Of a stretch of 7,363 nucleotides of DNA, positions 1 through 6,606 are shown piece by piece; the first letter of the stretch is position 1, and every line of letters starts with the position of its first letter. Where the stretch lies: the NCBI GenBank assembly GCA_031267115.1, contig JAIRZS010000166.1, forward strand, positions 1 to 7,363, written 5' to 3'. The notes beneath the pieces are model-generated. The model had not been told where the DNA came from, did no database searches, and worked only from the letters and a program-made list of their open reading frames with translations. Position numbers and translations under genes: made by a program. The DNA comes from Treponema sp. (GTDB lineage Bacteria; Spirochaetota; Spirochaetia; Treponematales; Breznakiellaceae).

Positions 1-27
1 CATTCTGCCCGCCTGTTTCTGGGGTAA

Positions 28-68
28 GAAGCCTCAAAAAATTGAAATTTTTAGAGGCTTCGTTCTTT
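28..68 (+). terminator. Candidate intrinsic terminator of a gene entering from the left
   Basis: An 8-bp perfect stem pairs GAAGCCTC (28-35) with GAGGCTTC (54-61). After one A/A mismatch it continues as an A/T stem (37-42 with 47-52). The plus strand then runs into a moderately T-rich tail (CGTTCTTTC). In plus frame 1 a TAA stop falls at 25-27, directly before the stem. That would suit the last few codons of a gene ending here, but eight codons are too few to identify anything. The T tail is interrupted, so termination is plausible rather than clear. Confidence 0.35.
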
Positions 69-166
69 CATTATCGGAAGGATTTCAGACTTTTGCAATG
101 AAAATACCCAGGAGCAAGCTCCGGGGGCATGGACCCATATACGTTTACGTTTATTTGAGGTTTTTC

Positions 167-308
167 ACCGCGAAGTCGAAGAAGTCGAATAAGTTTTGAA
201 TGAAGGGGAGGGGTCTGACCCCAGCTTACGTTCAAAGCCAAAAAAGGAAAGAAGTTAAAGAGGTCTTCCTTCCTTCTTCCACTTCTTTTACTTTTTCGAC
301 TTTGCGGT
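167..308. repeat. Imperfect long inverted repeat around a palindromic core
   Basis: The arm at 167-180 (ACCGCGAAGTCGAA) matches the reverse complement of 295-308 (ACCGCAAAGTCGAA) with one mismatch. Purine-rich sequence continues on the inner side of each arm (about 181-192 and 279-294). The interior holds a second, tighter hairpin at 195-236. This could be a small palindromic mobile element or the relic of one. No open frame across it looks like a real protein. Confidence 0.4.
195..236. repeat. REP-like hairpin with GGGGTCTGACCCC core
   Basis: Outer arms TTTGAATG (195-202) and CGTTCAAA (229-236) pair over 8 positions, with one G-T wobble. Within them lies the 13-base palindrome GGGGTCTGACCCC (210-222). 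The same 13-mer occurs in inverted orientation inside gatA at 6395-6407, which suggests a dispersed repeat family rather than a one-off hairpin. Confidence 0.45.
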
Positions 309-430
309 AAAATACATAGCCGCGGAAGCACACGGCATGGATGCCGCTGTTTCCATTGCTATCCGCCAACGGCGGATAGATGGAGTTTGCCGCAGGCGGG
401 CCGGCAGGGATGCCGGCTGCGGAGATTCAT

Positions 431-453
431 GAGTTTTTGCTTTGCAAAAACTC
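431..453. repeat. 10-bp perfect hairpin inside the left element's extra segment
   Basis: GAGTTTTTGC (431-440) pairs perfectly with GCAAAAACTC (444-453) across a TTT loop. It occurs only in the 64-bp segment that the right copy lacks. Confidence 0.8.
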
Positions 454-456
454 AAA

Positions 457-488
457 GCTGTAAAACGGCAGGGATGCCGTTTTACAGC
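457..488. repeat. 14-bp perfect hairpin, GGGA loop
   Basis: GCTGTAAAACGGCA (457-470) pairs perfectly with TGCCGTTTTACAGC (475-488) around GGGA (471-474). The right copy keeps only one arm plus the CGGCA/TGCCG core (7128-7151). The full palindrome therefore exists only because of the extra segment here. Confidence 0.8.
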
Positions 489-554
489 AGCGCAAGGGAT
501 TGAAGCGGTATCCTTTTTTGCCGGAGGCAAAAAAGATACAAGCGTAAAGCCCGG

Positions 555-595
555 TCCGCGCGACGTCCTGCGCTATGGGCAGGACGTCGCGCGGA
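555..595. repeat. 17-bp perfect hairpin, variable slot of the left element
   Basis: Bases 555-571 (TCCGCGCGACGTCCTGC) are perfectly complementary to 579-595, with a 7-nt loop (572-578). The bases immediately outside (GCCCGG before, TGCGCCC after) match the right copy, where the same position holds an unrelated 9-bp stem (7042-7062). No T-run follows on either strand, so it is not a simple terminator. Confidence 0.85.
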
Positions 596-604
596 TGCGC
601 CCGG

Positions 605-661
605 AATAAAAAAATAAAAATTTTATGCGTTTATCTGTTGGGCCGCGTTTTGCGCATAAAA
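605..661 (-). terminator. Candidate intrinsic terminator of the gat-asp-MATE operon
   Basis: Read on the minus strand, TTTTATGCG (661-653) pairs with CGCATAAAA (629-621) over 9 bp. A T-rich tail of roughly 16 bases (620-605), interrupted by two As, follows. The hairpin begins about 10 bases after the transporter stop codon (672-674). The loop is long (23 nt) and the stem AT-rich, so efficiency is uncertain, but position and polarity fit the end of the operon. Confidence 0.55.
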
Positions 662-671
662 CGAAACCGCT

Positions 672-2036
672 TTATATTACCCGCTTTTCTTTCCATTTGC
701 CGCTCCTGAAGCGGAGGACGTAGCACACTGCCCGGAAGCACCAGTCAAGGACCATGGCTATCCACACTCCCGGGGGGCCCATTCCGAAAGGGTAAGCCAG
801 TATGTACGAGAAGAGGACCCGCACGGCCCACATTGAGATGCCTGCGGAGATCATGCAGTAACGGGCGTCCCCGGCGGCGCGCAGGGCGTTGGGGAGGATG
901 AAGCTTGCGGGCCAGGAGACGGGGGTCGAGATGATGTGTATCCAGAGCAGAATCACCGCGATACGGGCCGCTTCTTCGGTAAGGCCGAAGGCGTTTAGTA
1001 CGGGGTTCATCAGCAGCGCGGTCAGGACGCTGAGCAGGAATACCGAACCGTAGCTGGATTTCATCAGTTTGCCGGCGTTGCGTTTCGCGGCGCTGTAATC
1101 GCCGGCGCCTACGCACTGACCTACGACGGTGAGCATTGCCATGCCGAAAGCCTGGGCGGGCATAAACGTAAATGAGTTAATTACAGCCGCGATGGCGTTG
1201 GCCGCTATTGCCGCGGTTCCAAACGAGGTAAAGATGCGCGAGGCCATTATCTTGCCGATCTGGAACATGGAATTTTCCAGGCAGCTTGGGATGCCGACTT
1301 TCAGAATACTGCGCACCATGCCGGCGCGGATTTGGATATTGAAGATTCCGGAAAGGGAAATGGCGCTGTTGCGGCTCTGTATCAGCATTACGGTAAGCAC
1401 TGCCGCCGCGGTAATTCTGCATATCAGGGTGGCAAGGCCCGCGCCGGCGACTCCCCAGTTAAAGCCGAAAATGAAAACGGCGTTCCCGCCTATGTTGATG
1501 GCATTTACCAGGAGCGCTATCAGCATGGGGATGCGGCTGTTTCCCGTAGCGCGGTAGAGGGAGGCGGCGGAATTGTAGAGCGCCAGGAAGGGGTAGCTCA
1601 GGGCGGAAAGGAGGAAGTAGGTTTCCGCCGCCCGCATCACGTCGCTTTCGGCATCGCCGTAGATCAGGGCCAGGGAAGCGCGCCGCAGGCAGAGCGCGAA
1701 AACCGTGATTACTACCGAGACCGCTGTGTTGACGTAGATTAACTGCCGGGAGGCAAGGCGCGCGCTTTTGTTTTTGCGCCGCCCCATGTACTGGCTCACT
1801 ACGACCGCGCCGCCTGTGGCAAGGGAACTGAAGGCGATGATGAGAAGCTGGTTGATGGCGTCTACAAGGGATACGCCGGAAACGGCATGCTCGCCGACTG
1901 TCGCCACCATAACGGTGTCGGCAATGCCCATGGTTACGGCGAGCATCTGTTCTATAACAAGGGGCCAGATCAGCTTTAAAAGGGCGCGGTTGGTCCACCG
2001 GCGCGCTATCGCGGATTCTGCTGCGCTGTCATTCAA
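672..2036 (-). CDS. MATE-family multidrug/cation antiporter
   Basis: This is a polytopic inner-membrane protein of about 454 residues, the usual MATE length. It has the expected two-fold pseudo-repeat of MatE domains. An early helix contains WPLVIEQ (about residues 24-30). The first repeat has the loop VSQYMGRRK (about 80-88), echoed in the second repeat by GQCVGAGD (about 306-313). RATGNSR (about 162-168) and NALRAAGDAR (about 383-392) are also paired family motifs. MATE proteins export cationic drugs or metabolites in exchange for Na+ or H+; the substrate cannot be read from sequence. I chose a TTG start at 2036 because AAGAAGG lies 6 nt upstream of it. A longer reading from a TTG at 2069 would overlap the end of aspS by 11 bp with a poorer ribosome site. 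No in-frame ATG exists near the N-terminus. It is the last gene of the operon and probably a passenger on the translation transcript. Confidence 0.9.
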   Translation of the reverse strand: MNDSAAESAIARRWTNRALLKLIWPLVIEQMLAVTMGIADTVMVATVGEHAVSGVSLVDAINQLLIIAFSSLATGGAVVVSQYMGRRKNKSARLASRQLIYVNTAVSVVITVFALCLRRASLALIYGDAESDVMRAAETYFLLSALSYPFLALYNSAASLYRATGNSRIPMLIALLVNAINIGGNAVFIFGFNWGVAGAGLATLICRITAAAVLTVMLIQSRNSAISLSGIFNIQIRAGMVRSILKVGIPSCLENSMFQIGKIMASRIFTSFGTAAIAANAIAAVINSFTFMPAQAFGMAMLTVVGQCVGAGDYSAAKRNAGKLMKSSYGSVFLLSVLTALLMNPVLNAFGLTEEAARIAVILLWIHIISTPVSWPASFILPNALRAAGDARYCMISAGISMWAVRVLFSYILAYPFGMGPPGVWIAMVLDWCFRAVCYVLRFRSGKWKEKRVI

Positions 2037-2042
2037 AAAATG

Positions 2043-2049
2043 CCTTCTT
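2043..2049 (-). promoter_or_regulatory. Ribosome binding site of the MATE gene
   Basis: AAGAAGG on the minus strand lies between the aspS stop (2059-2061) and the TTG at 2036, with 6-nt spacing. It decides for the shorter start over the TTG at 2069. Confidence 0.55.
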
Positions 2050-2058
2050 AAAAGAATT

Positions 2059-3387
2059 CTATGGCTCAACCCGCCTGCGGTCCCTGGGGAAAAGGCTGGC
2101 CTCTTTCACGCTGGCAAGCCCCAGGATCTTCTGGGTAAGCCGTTCAAGGCCGATGGCAAAGCCGCCGTGGGGAGGGCAGCCGTATTTAAGCACGGCGGCA
2201 TAGCCGGCCATGTTTTCCTCTTTAAGGCCGAACTTCGGGAGCGCCTCCGCAAAGGCGCTGTAGTCGTGCTGCCGGCGGCTGCCCGAGGTAATTTCAAGGC
2301 CGCGGAAGATGGCGTCAAAACTCATGGTCAGGGCCGCCGGCTTGCCGCCGTTTTCCCCGGTTTCCGCCGGGTAGGTGTAGAAGGGCCGGTAGCGCCTGGG
2401 GAATTCATTTACGAACAGCAATTCTACGCCGTACTCGCGCAGGGACCATTCGCTGAGCAGGCGTTCGGCTTCCGGGTTAATGTCGAAAATACGCGGGGAG
2501 CTTCCGCCGCCTTTTGCCCTGGCCTGCTCTTCATTGGCGATTTTCAGAGCTTCCTCGTAACCGGCTGTGGGAGCCGCCCCTACGGCGGCGGCGGAGGGAA
2601 CGGCTGCGTCCCAGGCCGCGAGATCGGGGCCGTTCTTCCGGGCCACTTCGTCAAAAATATAGGCGAGCAGCCCCTTTTCAAGCTCAATAAGTTCCTGTTC
2701 CGATTCGATAAAACCCATCTCCAGATCAAGGGAAACATACTCGTTGAGGTGCCGGGGGGTGTCGTGCTTTTCGGCCCGGTAAACCGGCGCGATTTCAAAG
2801 ACCCGCTCAAGGCCGGACGCTACCATTGCCTCTTTGTAAAGCTGGGGGGACTGTGCCAGGCAGAGCGTCCGGTCAAAGTACTCCACCTCAAAGAGATTGG
2901 TCCCGCCTTCGGTGCTGCCTGAAATAAGCTTGCTTGTTTTAATTTCGGTAAAATCCGCCCGGCGGAGGTATTCGGCAAAAGCCTCGACAATAGTGGCCTG
3001 CACTTTGAATATCGAGCGTATCTTTGGGTTGCGCAGCGATAATACGCGGTTGTCGAGGATCACGTCAAGGCCTATCCTGCTTATATCGGCGTTTACCTGG
3101 TAGGGAAGATCCGCCGCCCTGCTCAGTATCTTGATTTCCTTTACTTTTAATTCCACCCCGCCGGGGGCCTTTTCGTTGAACGCCGGGACCCCCTTTACGG
3201 TAATAACCGATTCCGGGGTCAGGCCGCCTTTTTCTTCCAGTACAAGCTGGACCATCCCGGAACGGTCCCGCAGTATGACAAATACCACGCCTCCCAATTC
3301 CCGTATTCTGTGTACCCAGCCCGACGCCTCAATCTCGCCTTTCCCTTCGTGCGCCGCAGCCGGTATGTCTTTTGCCAATACGCGCAT
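2059..3387 (-). CDS. aspS: Aspartyl-tRNA synthetase, archaeal-type, probably non-discriminating
   Basis: Class IIb synthetase that activates aspartate with ATP and transfers it to tRNA in the cytosol. At 442 residues it matches the compact archaeal/AspRS2 form, not the roughly 590-residue bacterial form with a GAD insertion. The N-terminal OB-fold anticodon domain spans about residues 15-105 (GWVHRIRELGG at 23-33). The catalytic core shows motif 1 (about 131-155), TEGGTNLF (159-166), LAQSPQLYKE (177-186), motif 2 around YRAEKHDTPRHLNEY (203-217), LEITSG (364-369) and motif 3 GLERL (413-417). It closes with FPRDRRRVEP, as archaeal enzymes do. His26 and Pro75 occupy the positions I align with Trp26/Lys85 of the discriminating Thermococcus enzyme. 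His/Pro there is the published signature of enzymes that also charge tRNA-Asn. Motif 1's usual Pro (T-P-K) is Ser152. The ATG start has AGAAGGA 5 nt upstream and lies 2 nt after the gatB stop. The link to gatCAB strongly supports the Asn-tRNA role. Confidence 0.95.
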   Translation of the reverse strand: MRVLAKDIPAAAHEGKGEIEASGWVHRIRELGGVVFVILRDRSGMVQLVLEEKGGLTPESVITVKGVPAFNEKAPGGVELKVKEIKILSRAADLPYQVNADISRIGLDVILDNRVLSLRNPKIRSIFKVQATIVEAFAEYLRRADFTEIKTSKLISGSTEGGTNLFEVEYFDRTLCLAQSPQLYKEAMVASGLERVFEIAPVYRAEKHDTPRHLNEYVSLDLEMGFIESEQELIELEKGLLAYIFDEVARKNGPDLAAWDAAVPSAAAVGAAPTAGYEEALKIANEEQARAKGGGSSPRIFDINPEAERLLSEWSLREYGVELLFVNEFPRRYRPFYTYPAETGENGGKPAALTMSFDAIFRGLEITSGSRRQHDYSAFAEALPKFGLKEENMAGYAAVLKYGCPPHGGFAIGLERLTQKILGLASVKEASLFPRDRRRVEP

Positions 3388-3389
3388 AA

Positions 3390-4886
3390 TTATCCTTCTG
3401 TTATCAGTTTTTCTACCTGTTCCCCGGCTATCTTCGGATCGGCCCGGCCGCCGGTGGCGGCAAGCACTTTTCCTACCAGGAACGCCGTAAGCGTGCGCTT
3501 CCGTTTCGGATTCGATGCGGCGGCCCTGGCTTCCGCGAACACTGCGCTTTCCTCGCCGTAAACCGAATTTACCGCTTCGGCAATTTTCGCCGGATCGGCA
3601 AGCTGTTCCCAGCCGTTCTCCTTTATGACGGTTTCCGGGTCCCTGCCGCTTTCCGCCGCCAGTTCCAGGGCCTGCCGGGCGTTTTTCCCGCTGAGTTTTC
3701 CCCGGACGGCAAAGGCCGCGATCACGGCAAGCTGCTTTGGCGGCAGTTTTAGCGTGCCTATGGACGACAGAGCGATCCCCTGTTTTGCCAGGATGTGCCT
3801 GATGTCCGAGAGGAGCCAGTTGGCTATTCTGCCCGCCGCTTCTTTTTTGCCCGCCCCCAAAGTTACCGCGGCGGATACCGCCTCCTCAAAATAATCGGCC
3901 GGCGCCTTTTCGTCGCAGATAAGCTCCGCGTACTCTTCATTCAGGCCGTATTCTTCCCTGACGCGGCTTATCCGCCTTTGGGGCAGTTCCACAAGCGACC
4001 GCTCAACGAGTTCGAGGAAGGCCGCGTCCGGGGCAAAGACCGGGATGTCCGGCTCGGGGAAGTAGCGGTAGTCCTGGGCATTTTCCTTTTGCCGCATGGC
4101 CTCGGTCTGGTCCCGGTTCTCGTTCCACAAACGGGTCTCCTGCACTACCTTGCCCCCGGAATCGAGGATGCGCCCCTGCCGCTCAATTTCATGGTTAAGG
4201 CTCAGTTTTACAAAACGCGACGAGTTAAGGTTCTTGATCTCCACTTTTTTCCCCAGGCCCATGCCCGGAAAGTTAATCGAAACATTCGCGTCGGCGCGCA
4301 GGGAGCCTTCTTCCATATTGCCGTCGCAAACTTCCAGGTAACGCACCATGCGCCTGAGCTGCCGGATAAAAAACTCGGCCTCCTCGCCGGTTTCCATATC
4401 AGGCTCGGTAACAATTTCCAGAAGCGACACGCCCGCCCGGTTGTAATCGAGCAGCGATACTGTCCCGGTGTGGATCATCTTGCCCGCGTCTTCCTCAAGA
4501 TGGCACTCCTTGATGCGTACCTGTTTTTTGATAATCCGGTTCCCGTTTTTCCCCTCAAGCTCAAGGCAGCCCTGCTGCCCCAGGGGCGAGGCGAACTGCG
4601 ATATCTGGTAATTCTTCGGCATATCCGGGTAGAAATACTGTTTCCTTTCAAACCACGTGCGTTCGGGAATGCGGCAGTTCAGGGCGCGGGCTACAGTACA
4701 GCCCATGCGCAGCGCCTCGATGTTGAGGGATGGAAGCACGCCGGGATAGCCCATGCACACCGGGCAGACGCGGGTGTTGGGTTCGTCCCCGAACGAGGAA
4801 GCGCATTTACAGAAAACTTTTGTCTTTGTCAGTAGATGGATGTGTACTTCCAGCCCGATGAACGATTGGTATTTTTTTTCTGCCAT
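3390..4886 (-). CDS. gatB: Asp/Glu-tRNA amidotransferase subunit B
   Basis: The 498-residue kinase-like subunit of GatCAB. It binds the misacylated tRNA and phosphorylates the side-chain carboxylate with ATP before amidation. The N-terminus FIGLEVHIHL (9-18) is typical. Cys26, Cys28, Cys41 and Cys44 (CKC...CPVC) form the zinc site found in many bacterial GatB proteins. YFYPDMPKNYQISQF (84-98), HLEEDAGK (129-136), the signature around DYNRAG (147-152), MEEGSLRADANVS (191-203), the KNLNS-type stretch (218-222) and DYRYFPEPD (272-280) follow in family order. The C-terminal YqeY-like tail domain covers about 350-496 (NWLLSDI, then GKLSGKNA and FLVGKVL). In the signature, the usual G-x-P-L is G-V-S-L (Ser154). 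The start is the ATG at 4886, 4 nt after the gatA stop, with GGGAGGG at 4901-4895 inside the end of gatA. An open frame continues upstream but has no GatB similarity there. Confidence 0.97.
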   Translation of the reverse strand: MAEKKYQSFIGLEVHIHLLTKTKVFCKCASSFGDEPNTRVCPVCMGYPGVLPSLNIEALRMGCTVARALNCRIPERTWFERKQYFYPDMPKNYQISQFASPLGQQGCLELEGKNGNRIIKKQVRIKECHLEEDAGKMIHTGTVSLLDYNRAGVSLLEIVTEPDMETGEEAEFFIRQLRRMVRYLEVCDGNMEEGSLRADANVSINFPGMGLGKKVEIKNLNSSRFVKLSLNHEIERQGRILDSGGKVVQETRLWNENRDQTEAMRQKENAQDYRYFPEPDIPVFAPDAAFLELVERSLVELPQRRISRVREEYGLNEEYAELICDEKAPADYFEEAVSAAVTLGAGKKEAAGRIANWLLSDIRHILAKQGIALSSIGTLKLPPKQLAVIAAFAVRGKLSGKNARQALELAAESGRDPETVIKENGWEQLADPAKIAEAVNSVYGEESAVFAEARAAASNPKRKRTLTAFLVGKVLAATGGRADPKIAGEQVEKLITEG

Positions 4887-4890
4887 AACC

Positions 4891-6492
4891 TTATCCCTCC
4901 CAAAACGCTTTGTACCCGGCCGGGCGGGGGAAGGGGTAGCGGGCCTCGTATTCCTCGACAATGTCCAGCAGGGTCCCCTCCGAGAAAGCCCGCCCCAAAA
5001 GCTGCGCGCCCACCGGCAGGCCGCCTTCAACGCCCACGGGAAAGGCCAGCGCGGGAAGCCCCGCCAGATTCGCGCAGCAGGTGTAAAGGTCGGCGGCTTT
5101 TTGGGCAAAAGGCGACAGGCCCGTTTCGCCGCGCCCGAACGCGCGGGTGGGGAATACGGGCATGAGAATAGCGTCGCAAAAACGGCCGCCGGGCGCGGAA
5201 GCGCCGCCGGTTTTGGCGTTTTCCGGGGTTCCCAGGTAAAGCTCGAAGTTCGCCCTGATCCCCGCGCGTATGCGCTGCGCCCGCAGGTAGTAGCGATCCT
5301 GAAACCCGGCCCTCAGTACAAAGGTCCCCAGCAGTATGCGCAGTTTTACTTCCGCGCCGAAACCCGCTTCCCGGGCCTTGTCGATGAGATCATCGGGGTT
5401 TTCCGCCCAGCCGGGCCGCCGGCCGTAGCGTATGCCGTCAAAACGCGCCAGGTTCGCGCTGGCCTCGGCGGTGGCTATGGTGTAGTAGGCCGGGACCCCG
5501 TATTTCAGGCTCGGTATGTCAACGTCCACCAGGGTGTGCCCCAGTCCGGCAAGCCTTTCCCGGGCGGCCATGAACGCCCCGGCGGTTTCAGGCTCCAGTT
5601 CCGCCGCCTGCGCCGCCGCCTCCAGGGCTTTGCCCCCGGCGTCACCGGCTTCCTGGGCCGCCGCCGCCGCGATAGCCTTCGCTATTGTTTCCGCCGACAG
5701 GACCCCTATCACTTTTTTCCCGGCGTTTTCAGTGTTTCTAGTGTTTTCGGCATTCCCGGCGCCGTAAAGCGGCGGGGACGAGGGCGGCGCGTCCCGGCTT
5801 GTCTGATCCATGGGATCCCCCCCCCTTACAGCCGAGAACACAGCCCGGCAGCGGGCGGCAGTGTCCGCCAGTATGCCTATCCCCTCAAGGCTTGACGCGT
5901 AAGCCACAAGGCCGTAGCGGGAAACCGCGCCGTAGCCGGGCTTAAGCCCGACCACCCCGCAGAAAGACGCGGGGCAGCGCACCGAGCCGCCCGTATCCGA
6001 ACCCAGGGCGTAGGGTACAAGCCCCGCCGCCACTGCCGCCGCGGACCCGCCCGAAGAGCCCCCGGCCACCCGGCTCTGATCCCAGGGGTTGTTGGTCCGT
6101 TGCAGGGCGGAAGAATCGGTGGAAGACCCCATGCCGAATTCGTCAAGATTGGTCTTGCCTACCACCGTCCCGCCCGCGGCCTCAAGTTTTTGTACCGCGG
6201 TGGCGGTGTAGGGGGAAATGAATTTCTCAAGCAGCCTGGAACCGCAGCTCAGGGAAAAGCCCTTAACCGCGATATTGTCTTTTACCGCGAAAGGCAGATC
6301 CCTGACAAGGGATGCGGCTTCCGGGGGCAGTTCCGCCGCAGCGCGTTCCGCCGCCCGGTCGCCCGCCTTATTGCCGGAAACAGCCCCCGCGTCCGGGGTC
6401 AGACCCCGCGGCCGGTATTCGATAAACGCGCCGATCTTTTTCTCCCATTCATCCGCGTAGGGGAGAAAACCGCCGGGCAGTGATAAAGCCAT
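4891..6492 (-). CDS. gatA: Asp/Glu-tRNA amidotransferase subunit A (glutaminase/amidase)
   Basis: The 533-residue amidase-signature subunit. It hydrolyses glutamine and passes ammonia through the complex to the activated aminoacyl-tRNA on GatB. The Ser-cisSer-Lys triad is intact: Lys71 (in FAVKDNI), Ser146 (GGSSGGS) and Ser170 (SDTGGS). The 75- and 24-residue spacings match S. aureus GatA. Further family blocks are GKTNLDEFGMGSSTDSS (112-128), CGVVGLKP (178-185), FDGIRYG (351-357) and NLAGLPALAFP (475-485). Three features are odd. The N-terminal helix preceding the usual R-I-x-A-F segment is about 20 residues shorter than normal; an in-frame TAA four codons upstream rules out extension. Ala/Gly/Pro-rich insertions at about 27-58, 232-260 and 270-302 lengthen the protein beyond the usual 485-490. 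A run of nine Gs lies in the coding strand near residue 224. The ATG has GGAGG at 6502-6498. Confidence 0.96.
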   Translation of the reverse strand: MALSLPGGFLPYADEWEKKIGAFIEYRPRGLTPDAGAVSGNKAGDRAAERAAAELPPEAASLVRDLPFAVKDNIAVKGFSLSCGSRLLEKFISPYTATAVQKLEAAGGTVVGKTNLDEFGMGSSTDSSALQRTNNPWDQSRVAGGSSGGSAAAVAAGLVPYALGSDTGGSVRCPASFCGVVGLKPGYGAVSRYGLVAYASSLEGIGILADTAARCRAVFSAVRGGDPMDQTSRDAPPSSPPLYGAGNAENTRNTENAGKKVIGVLSAETIAKAIAAAAAQEAGDAGGKALEAAAQAAELEPETAGAFMAARERLAGLGHTLVDVDIPSLKYGVPAYYTIATAEASANLARFDGIRYGRRPGWAENPDDLIDKAREAGFGAEVKLRILLGTFVLRAGFQDRYYLRAQRIRAGIRANFELYLGTPENAKTGGASAPGGRFCDAILMPVFPTRAFGRGETGLSPFAQKAADLYTCCANLAGLPALAFPVGVEGGLPVGAQLLGRAFSEGTLLDIVEEYEARYPFPRPAGYKAFWEG

Positions 6493-6606
6493 ATAAGCCT
6501 CCGTTTAAACCGGCGCCCGCCGGATCGTCTTGGAAAGGCGCCTTAGAGAACAGAACAATCAGTGATGGACAGGGGTATTGCAAAGCCGTCAGGGACGCGC
6601 CTGCCA

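Larger units (their letters stand above)
319..602 (+). repeat. Mosaic palindromic repeat element, left copy
   Basis: About 284 bp that aligns, in reverse orientation, with 7035-7238. Shared blocks are TCC...GGATGCGCCC at the outer end (555-602), a T6/A6 hairpin (513-535), the linker GCAGCGCAAGGGAT (487-500), CGGCAGGGATGCCG (402-415 and 466-479), GGCATGGATGCCGCTGTTTCC-type sequence (334-354) and GCCGCGGA (319-326). The element is a chain of hairpins: 333-346, 360-378, 400-417, 431-453, 457-488, 513-535 and 555-595. Compared with the right copy it has an extra 64 bp bounded by the 14-bp direct repeats at 402-415 and 466-479. It lies just past the operon terminator. Short open frames across it shift with the repeat and are not credible genes. 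Confidence 0.85.

Noticed and set aside
71..331. Minus-strand 86-residue open frame in the left flank
   Set aside because: It crosses the inverted repeat at 167-308, has low-complexity basic composition and resembles no known protein.
288..530. Minus-strand 80-residue open frame resembling frames near 6967-7262 (shared KKDTA-IPCAAVKRHPC)
   Set aside because: The similarity comes from the repeat DNA itself. The frames begin and end at different places, show no ribosome site and run through hairpins, so they are not a protein family.
555..595. 17-bp hairpin as the operon terminator
   Set aside because: No T-run follows on either strand, and it belongs to the repeat element. The hairpin with T-rich tail at 605-661 is the better terminator.
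319..602. CRISPR array or attC-type integron cassettes
   Set aside because: There are no regularly spaced identical repeats or spacers, and no integrase or cas gene. The hairpins differ from one another and are joined by conserved linkers.
1768..2922. Long plus-strand open frame (384 residues) opposite aspS and the MATE gene
   Set aside because: It is antisense to two well-supported genes in high-GC DNA. It has no recognisable motifs and is a typical shadow frame, as are 3795-4835 and 4753-5895.
4887..5108. 74-residue upstream extension of gatB
   Set aside because: It overlaps gatA in another frame and has Trp/Arg/Pro-rich shadow composition. The canonical GatB N-terminus begins at the ATG at 4886 with a good ribosome site.
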